64,000 bases of DNA from Methylomonas montana (GTDB taxonomy: Bacteria > Pseudomonadota > Gammaproteobacteria > Methylococcales > Methylomonadaceae), in NCBI RefSeq assembly GCF_030490285.1, contig NZ_CP129884.1:3534001-3598000 (forward strand), read 5' to 3'. Both the position numbers and the translations under genes were made by a program. Positions 9,191 to 17,908 of this stretch are shown piece after piece. Under the pieces are notes generated by a model that saw nothing but the letters and a program-made list of their open reading frames with translations, made no database searches and was not told the DNA's origin. Within the stretch, counting starts at the first letter, position 1. Each line of letters begins with the position of its first letter.

Positions 9191-11215
9191 TCAAAACGGA
9201 ATAAACACCATGGCAATCACATCGTTGCTATAGGCGTCCTCAACCTTATATTCCCGATATCCTTTGGATACCGCCCCACCCAATACGTAATTCTTGCCTT
9301 GGTATTGCACAACTTCGGAACTGCGTTGGCCGGTTTTCAGCTTAAAGAACGACTCGTCCAAACCCAGCGTATCACCTATCTTAAGCTTCGAATGATTGGC
9401 AACGCCGATAATGGTTTTATTTCGTTCGACAAACACCGCGAAGCAGCCTGCCAAGATATTGCCTTGCTTATCGCGCGGTAACACATCGTTCAACATCGAT
9501 TGAAATTGCGGCTCGCTGTCGAACACGATGCCTATACCACCCAATATTTGTCTCGGGTCATGCAAATCGGTGATCGCGGCATTGTAAATATAGGTATGCC
9601 GACCCTGGTACAGCGGCGTTTTCGCAAACGCCGAGACGCTATAACGCTGCGAGCTGCCATTTTTTAAGGCCTCGGACGCGCCACCCAGTGCATCGACCTG
9701 CATGCCGACCAACATTGACTGCTTGGGATCGGATACCGCCAGAATCCGGCCGCTGCGGTCGTAGACATAGAGGTTGGTGTAAACCGTGTATAGCGCATTG
9801 ATATACTGCAAAATCTCGGTGATTTGCCGGCTGGCGGAAAAAGACAGATCGGCACTCGCTAAACAGCGTCTGAAGGCTGAGGTCAGCGCCCACCAACGGC
9901 AATCGTTAGCACGCTCGTATAAATTACGGTCCATGATATCGACCGCCAACGAGGCTAAAAATCCGGCATTGTTCAAATGCGAGGACATTACGGTCACTTC
10001 CTGCAAGCAGTTAACCGAGGCAGCAAAAATACCGGCAATATCACTGCCGATTTGTTTGATCGCCTCCAGCACCGGCATGAACTCGGCAGCTTTTTTCCGG
10101 GCCGAGGCGATTTGGCCGTTCAGCACCAGCAAACCCAAATCGGTATTAATATCCGCCGAAGCCTTGCGGATGTCGCGCAACTCCTTAGGAAAAGTACTGG
10201 CCTGATCGATAATGTCAGCGTAATTATTTTTCTGCCCCGCCGAATCATCCTGGCTAAATGCCTTATCCAGCGCGGTCATCATCACCCCACGCCAACCCAG
10301 ACCATAAAAGCCCTGATAACCGGCGGTAGCGCGGGTATTGATGATGTAATCTTGGCGCCGATAGGAAGCGATCCGCACTCGCTCCTCGCCTTTAAAACTG
10401 GTATTCAGCGGCAGCAGTCGTTCGTCACTGCTGGCGATCACGCGCCCGTCCGCGTCAGTCACGGCTATGGTTCCAGTATCACCCGGCATCAACAGCCCAG
10501 CGAAAATGCCCTTCATCTCGTCATCGAATCGAAAGCACAGGCATAAAACCCCCAACAACTGCGAACTCTTGTCATCGGTACTGGTGATCTTGCAGGAATA
10601 AATCAACGAACGCAGCCGATTATCTTGTAAGTCCGAATGCCTAAACGTTTCCAGATAATCTTGACTGGTCGCCAGGGTTTCCGCCAACAGCGGATCGCTG
10701 GAAAAACGTATCGGATTGGTCTGGTCCAAATGAGCCTTTACCTGGCCTTGAGTATCGAAAACGATGATCTCATCATACACACTGTATTTTCTGACATATT
10801 CTCGCAGCCGATTTTCGATGAACTGCTCCTGGTCGGCACTGGGCATGTCTAACGCCAGAAATGCTCTTATATCCTCGTCAGTCGCCAGAAAACCGACATC
10901 CGCGGTACGCTCGAACAAATTACGAATCAGCAGATCGATGGCGACTTGGGCTTTCGACGAATTATCCAGCACCAACTTCTGCACATTTTCAATCAGCAGA
11001 TTACGGGTCAGTTGTTTCTGAAGCTCACCGAACTTATTCTGGGTGCGATGCATATCATCCAGAATGGTCGTCGCCACGTTATGGCTGTTGATTTTACCGA
11101 TCAGGGCGATCTTGCCCCACCAATCGTTCAACGAGGCCAGTTTGCTTTCAAAGCTTTTTACCACGGGCATCGCCGACAACAGCTTAGCCGAATGAGTTTC
11201 CAAGAGTGTATTCAT
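9191..11215 (-). CDS. Soluble double-Cache sensor protein
   Basis: A 674-residue protein; the ATG at 11215 is chosen over an open-frame extension to 11518 because AAAGGA lies six bases upstream and the extension is not family-like. It contains two copies of an extracellular-sensor-like Cache architecture. The first is near residues 80-320: helix with RNLFERTADVGFLA, then YDEIIVFDTQGQVKAHLD and TGTIAVTDADGRVIASSD. The second lies near 430-670: RNLYERANDCRWWAL, YTNLYVYDRSGRILAVSDP and VFVERNKTIIGVA. Neither copy has a transmembrane helix or signal peptide, so sensing would be cytoplasmic. There is no HAMP, kinase, GGDEF or MCP signalling domain, so output must pass through partners. A sigma-54-like promoter precedes it, and it diverges from the Anbu gene. 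Confidence 0.7.
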   Translation of the reverse strand: MNTLLETHSAKLLSAMPVVKSFESKLASLNDWWGKIALIGKINSHNVATTILDDMHRTQNKFGELQKQLTRNLLIENVQKLVLDNSSKAQVAIDLLIRNLFERTADVGFLATDEDIRAFLALDMPSADQEQFIENRLREYVRKYSVYDEIIVFDTQGQVKAHLDQTNPIRFSSDPLLAETLATSQDYLETFRHSDLQDNRLRSLIYSCKITSTDDKSSQLLGVLCLCFRFDDEMKGIFAGLLMPGDTGTIAVTDADGRVIASSDERLLPLNTSFKGEERVRIASYRRQDYIINTRATAGYQGFYGLGWRGVMMTALDKAFSQDDSAGQKNNYADIIDQASTFPKELRDIRKASADINTDLGLLVLNGQIASARKKAAEFMPVLEAIKQIGSDIAGIFAASVNCLQEVTVMSSHLNNAGFLASLAVDIMDRNLYERANDCRWWALTSAFRRCLASADLSFSASRQITEILQYINALYTVYTNLYVYDRSGRILAVSDPKQSMLVGMQVDALGGASEALKNGSSQRYSVSAFAKTPLYQGRHTYIYNAAITDLHDPRQILGGIGIVFDSEPQFQSMLNDVLPRDKQGNILAGCFAVFVERNKTIIGVANHSKLKIGDTLGLDESFFKLKTGQRSSEVVQYQGKNYVLGGAVSKGYREYKVEDAYSNDVIAMVFIPF

Positions 11216-11319
11216 AATATCCTTTGCTGACCGGTTGCAAATAACGATGTGTCGGGATAGCGACAAGACTGCTTGAGCCGAAGCCTGCGCAGCGCATTGC
11301 TTAAACTCGCGCATCTGAA

Positions 11320-11336
11320 AGCAGTATCCGTACCAA
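11320..11336 (-). promoter_or_regulatory. Sigma-54-type promoter for the double-Cache gene
   Basis: On the minus strand the sequence reads TTGGTACGGATACTGCT. GG and GC are separated by exactly ten bases, matching the -24/-12 consensus TTGGCACG-N4-TTGCW at most positions. The predicted start of transcription is about 90 bases before the ATG at 11215. Confidence 0.5.
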
Positions 11337-11420
11337 ACCGTTAAATCCGAGACCTTTCGATCTAGGCGGGACGTATTTGCGAGCGAACGAGATACCGATC
11401 GCACCAAATCTTGACGTGCT

Positions 11421-11437
11421 CGCACCGGCATGGAGCA
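11421..11437. promoter_or_regulatory. NtrC-like 17-bp dyad
   Basis: CGCACCGGCATGGAGCA matches the NtrC enhancer pattern TGCAC-N5-TGGTGCA at ten of twelve fixed positions. It lies between the two divergent sigma-54-like promoters of the Cache gene and the Anbu gene, about 85 bp from the former and 105 bp from the latter. Confidence 0.4.
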
Positions 11438-11540
11438 GATAAAACCGAGTTCCAAGTCAGCTGAAATTGACCCGGCTCCCGTCGCGATAATACCGACCAA
11501 TACGCCGCCTGCTGACACCGGCAGTTAATCAAGACCGCCC

Positions 11541-11558
11541 CTTGGCCTTTATCCCGCA
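11541..11558 (+). promoter_or_regulatory. Sigma-54-type promoter for anbu
   Basis: CTTGGCCTTTATCCCGCA has GG at 11544-11545 and GC at 11556-11557, the required ten-base gap. The -24 half is good and the -12 half is only fair (CCGCA for TTGCA). Transcription would begin about 33 bases before the ATG. Confidence 0.45.
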
Positions 11559-11601
11559 TCTTTAGTACACTGCCAACAACCCATTTCCAGGCGCAGAGCG
11601 T

Positions 11602-12354
11602 ATGACTTACTGTATCGCTGTCTCTCTAAAGGACGGACTGGTATTAACCTCGGATTCCAGAACCAATGCCGGCATCGACAATGTCAGCATCTACGGCAAA
11701 ATGCATGCTTTTACCACGGCGGCCGACCGTAAGATCGTCCTACTCAGCGCCGGCAACTTGGCCACCACCCAGGCCGTGATCGACCAGTTGAAACGCGACA
11801 TCAAGGAAGAAACCGAAGTCAATCTGGATAGCGTACGTTACTTGTCGGAAGCGGCGGACTATATCGGCAAAATCAGCGTCGAAAAACAACGCCGCCATGT
11901 CGACGCCGGTCAAAGCAGTTTCAACCCTTCCGCCACTTTTATCCTGGCCGGCCAAATCGGCCAAGAGCCTCATGGCGCCTATTTGGTTTATCCGGAAGGC
12001 AACTGCATCACCACCTCCCGGCAAACCCCCTACCTGCAAATCGGCGAAAACAAATACGGCAAACCGGTATTGGATCGCTTCATCAAAATCGACACCTCGC
12101 TACAGGAAGCCGGCCGCTGCTGTTTGATCTCGATGGACTCGACCATGCGCAGCAACGCCAGCGTCGGTGCGCCGGTGGAACTGTTGATTTACCACAGGGA
12201 CACCCTGGCGCTGGATGAGTATTATTGTTTTCAGGAAGACAACGAGTATTTGATTCAACTGCGGCGGATGTGGCACGAGAAACTAAAAGAAGCGTTTGCA
12301 ACCTTACCGCAGTTCAGTAAGAATGATTCAAGGCCGTTACCGGGCAGTATATAA
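11602..12354 (+). CDS. anbu: Anbu proteasome-like peptidase
   Basis: A 250-residue Ntn-hydrolase of the Anbu (bacterial proteasome homologue, COG3484) family. Removal of Met1 exposes a threonine nucleophile (MTYCIAV). The catalytic Asp (TSDSRT) and Lys (YGKMHAF) fall at mature positions 17 and 32, as in proteasomal beta subunits. The length fits the family. Anbu assembles into an open-helical or ring-like particle, but no unfoldase partner is established. It is typically linked to circularly permuted ATP-grasp, alpha-E and transglutaminase genes, all of which follow here. A sigma-54-like promoter precedes it. The true peptide substrate is unknown. Confidence 0.9.
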   Translation: MTYCIAVSLKDGLVLTSDSRTNAGIDNVSIYGKMHAFTTAADRKIVLLSAGNLATTQAVIDQLKRDIKEETEVNLDSVRYLSEAADYIGKISVEKQRRHVDAGQSSFNPSATFILAGQIGQEPHGAYLVYPEGNCITTSRQTPYLQIGENKYGKPVLDRFIKIDTSLQEAGRCCLISMDSTMRSNASVGAPVELLIYHRDTLALDEYYCFQEDNEYLIQLRRMWHEKLKEAFATLPQFSKNDSRPLPGSI

Positions 12355-12417
12355 ATCAGTGTAAAAGGCGTTGGCCATCCCGATTCAAGCGGCAGCCACC
12401 CATACAAAACACGATCT

Positions 12418-12458
12418 GCCAGTCCTTGCACCCCATCTTTAGAGGCGCAAGGACTGGC
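12418..12458. terminator. Convergent-gene stem-loop, probable terminator
   Basis: A perfect 12-bp inverted repeat, GCCAGTCCTTGC and GCAAGGACTGGC, with a 17-base loop lies in the 159-bp gap between the convergent anbu and alpha-E genes. There is no T-run, so termination would be atypical or the element may stabilise 3' ends. Confidence 0.5.
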
Positions 12459-12513
12459 GCACCGCATCGGGAAAACCCATGATACTTACCCGTGCCGACT
12501 CTCGGCAGCCACG

Positions 12514-13452
12514 TCAAGCTTCATGGTTATTAAAAAACCACGTCGCGGCTATCTGTCGATGCAAATCGTCGAACTGGCTCTGCAAGCCATCCAACACCTG
12601 ATGCAATTGTTGCGGAGAGGCCTGCTGAATATCGATAGCCAACAAATGTTGTTCCAGCTGTTCCAGATGTGGATACAACTCGACAGCATGCGGCAAGCGC
12701 TTGATGCAGTGCGTAATTTCTTCCAGACAATGCAGCACCGCCCTGGGAAAATCCGGATTTTTTAACAGATAATTCAATACATCCTCGCCCTTAATCCGGT
12801 TGCGTACATGTTTGCGGTACATCAGCACCGCGCTCAGCGACTTTAAGACATTAATCCACAACATCGTCTCGTACTCGCGCATCTTGTCGCTACGATTTTC
12901 CGCCAGCAATACGGTGCCGAAATCCATGATCCGGCTGGTCATGTCGGCCCGTTCCAGATTACGACCGATACAGATAAACCGGGCACTGTCGCTAAGACTC
13001 ATCGCTCCGGCCATAAAACCGGTAAAACGCTGGCAACCAGCCATGATTTCCTGCAAAAACAAGGCCCTACCCCTGCGGTTGGACAGGCTATCCAGATTAT
13101 TGTTGGCATACAGATACATCTCGTTGACTTGCTGCCAGGCTTCGTCGGGCATCAGTTCCCTGCTGGTGCGGATATTCTCGCGGGCAAATGACAGCGAAGC
13201 CAGCAAGGAGCCAGGGTTATTCATATCGGCCAGCAAAAAACGGGTTGCATTTTGCTCGCTGGGATTTTTAAAGCGCTGGTAAAACGCCTCTTCCACGCCA
13301 CAAATGTTCAGCAGATTGCGCCAGCCCAGTTCCACCCCATAAGGCAGATCGTAAATCAAATGCATCGTGGCGCTGATCAGGCGGGCAGTGTTTTCGGTGC
13401 GTTCCAGATAACGCGCCATCCAGTACAAACGTTCGGCAGATCGCGATAACAT
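12514..13452 (-). CDS. Alpha-E domain protein (stand-alone)
   Basis: A 312-residue all-helical alpha-E (DUF403, COG2307) protein. The start is taken at ATG 13452, where the sequence opens with the family signature MLSRSAERLYWMARYLERTENTARL. A GGGAG site lies inside the end of the upstream gene, and the longer frame would overlap that gene. A second signature is RNLERADMTSRIMDFG (about residues 150-165). The family is predicted to work with the circularly permuted ATP-grasp ligase encoded one base upstream, probably as a structural or catalytic partner in peptide synthesis. No biochemical function is established. The pair forms a two-gene operon divergent from the fused copy. Confidence 0.88.
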   Translation of the reverse strand: MLSRSAERLYWMARYLERTENTARLISATMHLIYDLPYGVELGWRNLLNICGVEEAFYQRFKNPSEQNATRFLLADMNNPGSLLASLSFARENIRTSRELMPDEAWQQVNEMYLYANNNLDSLSNRRGRALFLQEIMAGCQRFTGFMAGAMSLSDSARFICIGRNLERADMTSRIMDFGTVLLAENRSDKMREYETMLWINVLKSLSAVLMYRKHVRNRIKGEDVLNYLLKNPDFPRAVLHCLEEITHCIKRLPHAVELYPHLEQLEQHLLAIDIQQASPQQLHQVLDGLQSQFDDLHRQIAATWFFNNHEA

Positions 13453-13453
13453 C

Positions 13454-14908
13454 TTATTGCTCCCTATTGATAATCCAAGTGTCTTTACTGCCACCGCCCT
13501 GCGAAGAATTCACCACCAGCGAACCGGCCCGCAGCGCCACGCGGGTCAAGCCGCCGGCGGTGACAAAGCTGTTCTCGCCTTGCAAGATAAAGGGCCGCAA
13601 ATCGATGTGCCGAGGTTCCAGTTTGTCGCCACACAGTGTCGGGCAAGTCGATAAAGCCAAGGTCGGCTGGGCGATGTAATTACGCGGATTATCCTGGATC
13701 AACTTATGAAAATGCCTGATCTCCTTTTGCGTAGCGTGAGGACCGACCAACATACCGTAGCCGCCCGATTCGTTGGCCGGCTTCACCACCAGTTCCGGCA
13801 AATGCGCTAACACATAGGCACATTGCTCTGGGTCGCTACATAGATAAGTCGGTACATTGGGCAGGATGGGTTCTTCGTTTAGATAATACCGAATCATTTC
13901 CGGCACGTAGGCATACACCACTTTGTCATCCGCCACGCCAGCACCTGGCGCATTTGCTAAGGCCACATTGCCGGCCTTCCACGCCCGCATCAAGCCCTTG
14001 ACGCCCAACACCGAGTCCTTATGGAACACTTCCGGGTCGAGAAACAAGTCGTCGATGCGCCGGTAAATCACATCGACTTGCTCCAAGCCCTTGATGGTGC
14101 GCATATAGACGCAATCGTCGTCCTTGACCAGCAAGTCACCGCCTTCCACCAGCTCCGCGCCCATTTGCTGGGCCAAGAAAGCGTGTTCGAAATACGCGGA
14201 GTTGTAGATGCCCGGTGTCAAAACCGCGATTTGCGGCGTGTCGTCAGGCTTGGGCGCCAGTGAAGCCAGCATCTCGAACAATTGGGTCGGGTAATCGTCC
14301 ACCGGCAAAATATTCAGATTTTCCAATAACTCCGGAAATATCCGCTTGGTAATCACCCGGTTTTCGATCATGTAGGACACACCGGACGGCACCCGTAAAT
14401 TGTCCTCCAACACATACAGCTTACCGTCGCCGGCCCGTACCAGATCGCTACCGCAGATATTGGCCCAACTGCCGAACTTAGGTCGCATGCCCAGACATTC
14501 CTGACGGAAATTGCTGGAACTGGCGATCAGTTCGGCCGGCACCAGGCCATCCTTGATAATCTGTTGTTCGTTATAAATATCGTTTATGAAGCAATTCAAG
14601 GCTTTCAGGCGTTGCTTCAGGCCGGTTTCGACGATTTTCCATTCCTGAAAATCGATCAAGCGCGGAATAATGTCGAACGGCCACGCCCGATCGATATTGC
14701 CTTCGTCGCTGTAAACCGTGAAGGTGATGCCCATCTCCATGATCGCCGCTTCCGCCGCCGACAATCGGCCTTTAATGGCTTCCATGCCCAAGGATTGTAG
14801 GTATTGACTCAAACTGGCGCAGGCGTCACGAGACTTGCCGCCCGCTGCTATCATTTCGTCGTAAGCCTTGTCGGCGCTGTACTGCGCCCAAATCGATTGC
14901 GTAGCCAT
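13454..14908 (-). CDS. Circularly permuted type 2 ATP-grasp ligase (canonical copy)
   Basis: A 484-residue COG2308 protein, a circularly permuted ATP-grasp enzyme predicted to ligate amino acids or peptides to carboxylates. Start MATQSIWAQY at 14908 has AAGGA ten bases upstream. Key blocks are intact: LYVLEDNLRVPSGVSYMIENR (metal/ATP acid residues), VDVIYRRIDD, LVVKPANESGGYGMLVGP (nucleotide lysine and flexible loop) and HIDLRPFI. These resemble active members of the family and contrast with the degenerate residues in the fused copy at 15365-17899. It is transcribed away from that copy, behind a very good sigma-54-type promoter. Confidence 0.9.
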   Translation of the reverse strand: MATQSIWAQYSADKAYDEMIAAGGKSRDACASLSQYLQSLGMEAIKGRLSAAEAAIMEMGITFTVYSDEGNIDRAWPFDIIPRLIDFQEWKIVETGLKQRLKALNCFINDIYNEQQIIKDGLVPAELIASSSNFRQECLGMRPKFGSWANICGSDLVRAGDGKLYVLEDNLRVPSGVSYMIENRVITKRIFPELLENLNILPVDDYPTQLFEMLASLAPKPDDTPQIAVLTPGIYNSAYFEHAFLAQQMGAELVEGGDLLVKDDDCVYMRTIKGLEQVDVIYRRIDDLFLDPEVFHKDSVLGVKGLMRAWKAGNVALANAPGAGVADDKVVYAYVPEMIRYYLNEEPILPNVPTYLCSDPEQCAYVLAHLPELVVKPANESGGYGMLVGPHATQKEIRHFHKLIQDNPRNYIAQPTLALSTCPTLCGDKLEPRHIDLRPFILQGENSFVTAGGLTRVALRAGSLVVNSSQGGGSKDTWIINREQ

Positions 14909-14948
14909 ATTGTTTACATCCTTGAGCATTGCTTTTATGGTGCGGATA

Positions 14949-14965
14949 TGCTCGATAATGGTGCG
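14949..14965. promoter_or_regulatory. NtrC-like site 1
   Basis: TGCTCGATAATGGTGCG matches TGCAC-N5-TGGTGCA at ten of twelve fixed positions. It lies between the divergent ATP-grasp operons, 25 bp centre-to-centre from a second site, the tandem arrangement used by NtrC oligomers. Confidence 0.5.
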
Positions 14966-14973
14966 AAAAGTAC

Positions 14974-14990
14974 TGCACCATTTCGAAGCA
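14974..14990. promoter_or_regulatory. NtrC-like site 2
   Basis: TGCACCATTTCGAAGCA keeps the left half-site TGCAC and the GCA of the right half with seven bases between the half-sites, as in the NtrC consensus. It is weaker than site 1. Confidence 0.4.
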
Positions 14991-15019
14991 AGCCGGTTCT
15001 AATGGGTTGATACCCCTAA

Positions 15020-15037
15020 AGCAATAGCAATGCCAAG
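15020..15037 (-). promoter_or_regulatory. Sigma-54-type promoter for the minus-strand ATP-grasp/alpha-E operon
   Basis: The minus strand reads CTTGGCATTGCTATTGCT: TTGGCA and TTGCT with GG and GC ten bases apart. This is the best -24/-12 match in the window. The predicted start is about 100 bases before the ATG at 14908. The NtrC-like sites would then fall within the 5' leader, an unusual but workable position for an enhancer. Confidence 0.6.
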
Positions 15038-15194
15038 TTTCAAGGACGCTACCCAAACAATCGGATAAATAGGCCCATCCGCTGGTTTGATCTGTGCCGA
15101 CCAGCTACTGATCGCTTTGGACATCAGTACCGCTCCAGGCCAATCGCCCTGGACTATTGTCGAAGCCGGGACTCACGAGTTAGTCGCACGCTTC

Positions 15195-15211
15195 ACGGCA
15201 TGGTTTTTGCG
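15195..15211 (+). promoter_or_regulatory. Sigma-54-type promoter for the fused ATP-grasp/alpha-E operon
   Basis: ACGGCATGGTTTTTGCG has GG at 15197-15198 and GC at 15209-15210 with the ten-base gap. The NtrC-like pair lies about 230-270 bp upstream of the expected start, a classical enhancer distance. It would leave a 5' leader of about 140 bases. Confidence 0.45.
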
Positions 15212-15364
15212 TTTGCATTTGTCCCATGCAAAGCCCGTTAGCAGCAACCCGATACCTCATTCAAAACATCAACCCCTGCCTGGAATCCGATTCGGCATAA
15301 ACGCCGAATCGCGATCAAGTTTGATAAATTGCGCAATACCCAACAAACCGGCAAACTAAGCCTT

Positions 15365-17899
15365 ATGAAAACGCTAAGTACACCAGAAGCTTTCGCGCCG
15401 GGATATCCCCTCGACCCAGGCATCTACGACGAAATGTTGGACGAGACCGGCCGAGTGCGGCCGCATTGGGCGCATCTGATGCAGGCCTTGCAGCAACTCG
15501 GGCCACGAGAAGTCGGGCTACGCCACCTGGAAGCCCTGAAACTGCTGCGCGAAAACGGCGTCACCTACAACGTCTACGGCGATCCGGACGGCATCAACCG
15601 TCCCTGGCAACTCGACCCGGTACCGCTACTATTGTCCGGCGACGAATGGTTCGATATCGAGGCCGGCTTATTGCAACGCGCCGAACTGTTGAACCTGATC
15701 CTGGCAGACTTATATGGTCCACGCGAGTTGATCAAGAAAAACCTGCTACCGCTGGAACTAATCTATAACCACGGCGGCTTCCTGCGGGTTTGCGATCAAG
15801 TGTTCCTGCCAGGCCAACATCAACTGGTGTTGTACGCCACCGACCTGGCCCGTGGCCCGGACAAAAAAATGTGGGTATTGGGCGACCGCACCCAAGCACC
15901 CTCGGGCGCCGGCTATGCACTGGAAAACCGGATGGCGATGTCGCGCGTCTTGCCCAGTCTGTTCCGCGACACGCATGTCCACCGGCTGGCGCGTTTCTTT
16001 CAATCTCTGCGCGCCGGCCTGAACGCCATCGCCCCCAGCGACGCCGAAATCCCGCGCATCGTAGTGCTAACCCCCGGCCCGCTGAACGAAACCTTCTTTG
16101 AACATGCTTATTTAGCCTCTTATCTAGGTTATCCCTTGGTACAAGGCGACGACCTGACCGTCCGCGACGGCTATGTCTGGCTGAAATCGCTAGTCGGTCT
16201 GCAACGGGTTGACGTGATTGTGCGCCGGGTCGACGACAATTACTGCGACCCCTTGGAATTGCGCGAAGACTCCCGACTGGGCGTCCCCGGCTTGTTGGAC
16301 GTCGCCAGACGCGGCAATGTCGCCATCGCCAATCCGCTGGGCAGCGGCGTGCTGGAAAATCCCGGAATCATGCCCTTCCTGCCTGGGATCGCCAAACACT
16401 TCCTCGGCCAAGCGCTGAAACTGAACTCGATCGCCACCTGGTGGTGCGGCCAGGCCCGCGAACTGAATTATGTGCTGGCCAATTTGGAACGGCTGGTGAT
16501 CAAACCGATCTACCGCAAACCTGGCGAACACTCGGTGTTCGGCCATCAACTCAGCCGGACGCAGTTGGCGACCTGGCGCGAGCGAATCCGCGCCCGACCG
16601 GCCATGTACGTGGGTCAGGAATATGAGAGCTTTTCCACGGTACCGTCGTTGATTGCCTGCGGCTACGAACCACGCCCCACGCTGCTGCGTTGTTTCATGG
16701 TGGCGCGCGCCGACGGCTATGCCTTGCTGCCGGGCGGCTTGACCCGTAGCGCCCCGCAATACGGCGACATGTTGATCACCAGCCAAATGGGCAGCATCAG
16801 CAAGGACACCTGGGTGATCGCCACCGAGCCGCAACACGCTGCGATCCAGGCCAAACAGAGCAACAGCGGAGTGGCTAACCACGGCAACGCTCTGCCCAGC
16901 CGGGCAGCGGACAATATTTTCTGGGTGGGCCGCAATGCCGAACGCGCGGAAGGCGGCGTGCGCCTGCTGCGCGCCACCATCAAAAAACTGTTCATCAATC
17001 CCGACTGCGATAATCCGGATTACCAACACAGCCTTCAGACTCTGCTGTGTTGCGTGACCAGTATGACCGGCACCTACCCCGGATTTTTTGCCGAGGATAA
17101 CGATAGTCTGCTACAAGCACCCGAAACCGAACTGCTGGCGGTGGTGACGGCCGAAAACCGTATTGGCAGTTTGGCCAACACCGTGGCCAGAATGGCACAA
17201 TCGGGTTATGCGGTGCGCGATTTGTGGTCGTCCGACACCTGGCGGGTGATAGACGAGATCGAGGAACAAATCACCGAAGCCCGGCGGCTAGGCAAAACCG
17301 GTTTATGGTCGATGCAGGAACAGATGGACCAGTTGATTACCACCTTATCGGCGTTCAGCGGCTTGGTGATGGAAAGCATGACGCGCGGTAACGGCTGGCT
17401 GTTTCTGGACATCGGCCGGCGGCTGGAGCGCGGCTTGCAGCTAGTTTCGGTATTAAGAACCGCATTTGCGATGGCGCAAAGCGAAGCGGCGGAAACCCGC
17501 TTGATCGAATCCTTATTGGACACCAGCGATAATCTGATCTGCTACCGCCAGCATTACCGCAGTAATCTGGAACTGGGATCGTTTCTGGAATTATTGTTGA
17601 TGGACCCGAATAACCCGCGCTCGCTGGCCTATCAAATCAACCGACTGCAGGAGCATGTCGGCAAACTGCCGCGCGAAACCGACAAGCGCCGGATCAGCCC
17701 AGCGGAGCGGCTATTGTTGGAGGCCAGCTGTATTCTGAATATCGCCAATATCGAAGACTTGCTGAGCGTATCCGAAGCCGGCATCCGCGAAACGCTCGAT
17801 CAACATCTCGGCAAAATCTACGCGCTGTTGGCCGCGCTGTCCGATACCCTGACGTCTACCTATTTTCGGCACGGGGACGCGCCGCAATCGCTGTCTTAA
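15365..17899 (+). CDS. Fused circularly permuted ATP-grasp (degenerate) and alpha-E protein
   Basis: An 844-residue fusion. The first 475 residues follow the same circularly permuted ATP-grasp fold as the minus-strand gene. Residues about 490-840 are an alpha-E domain opening with LPSRAADNIFWVGRNAERAEG. ATP-grasp landmarks are altered: LGDRTQAPSG replaces LEDNLRVPSG, KPIYRKPGEHSVFG replaces KPANESGGYG, and RPTLLRCF replaces RHIDLRPF. The active-site acids and glycine loop are therefore lost or moved, and this half may be non-catalytic or use a different mechanism. The start at ATG 15365 fits the family; an earlier TTG exists and the ribosome-binding site is weak. It sits nine bases upstream of the transglutaminase gene. 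Confidence 0.88.
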   Translation: MKTLSTPEAFAPGYPLDPGIYDEMLDETGRVRPHWAHLMQALQQLGPREVGLRHLEALKLLRENGVTYNVYGDPDGINRPWQLDPVPLLLSGDEWFDIEAGLLQRAELLNLILADLYGPRELIKKNLLPLELIYNHGGFLRVCDQVFLPGQHQLVLYATDLARGPDKKMWVLGDRTQAPSGAGYALENRMAMSRVLPSLFRDTHVHRLARFFQSLRAGLNAIAPSDAEIPRIVVLTPGPLNETFFEHAYLASYLGYPLVQGDDLTVRDGYVWLKSLVGLQRVDVIVRRVDDNYCDPLELREDSRLGVPGLLDVARRGNVAIANPLGSGVLENPGIMPFLPGIAKHFLGQALKLNSIATWWCGQARELNYVLANLERLVIKPIYRKPGEHSVFGHQLSRTQLATWRERIRARPAMYVGQEYESFSTVPSLIACGYEPRPTLLRCFMVARADGYALLPGGLTRSAPQYGDMLITSQMGSISKDTWVIATEPQHAAIQAKQSNSGVANHGNALPSRAADNIFWVGRNAERAEGGVRLLRATIKKLFINPDCDNPDYQHSLQTLLCCVTSMTGTYPGFFAEDNDSLLQAPETELLAVVTAENRIGSLANTVARMAQSGYAVRDLWSSDTWRVIDEIEEQITEARRLGKTGLWSMQEQMDQLITTLSAFSGLVMESMTRGNGWLFLDIGRRLERGLQLVSVLRTAFAMAQSEAAETRLIESLLDTSDNLICYRQHYRSNLELGSFLELLLMDPNNPRSLAYQINRLQEHVGKLPRETDKRRISPAERLLLEASCILNIANIEDLLSVSEAGIRETLDQHLGKIYALLAALSDTLTSTYFRHGDAPQSLS

Positions 17900-17908
17900 G
17901 GAAGCCCC

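Noticed and set aside
11216-11518. 101-codon N-terminal extension of the double-Cache protein
   Set aside because: The ribosome-binding site AAAGGA sits before ATG 11215, and the extension overlaps the predicted sigma-54 promoter and lacks family-like features.
14930-15364. Small ORFs between the divergent ATP-grasp operons
   Set aside because: No conserved motif or good ribosome-binding site, and they overlap the promoter elements.
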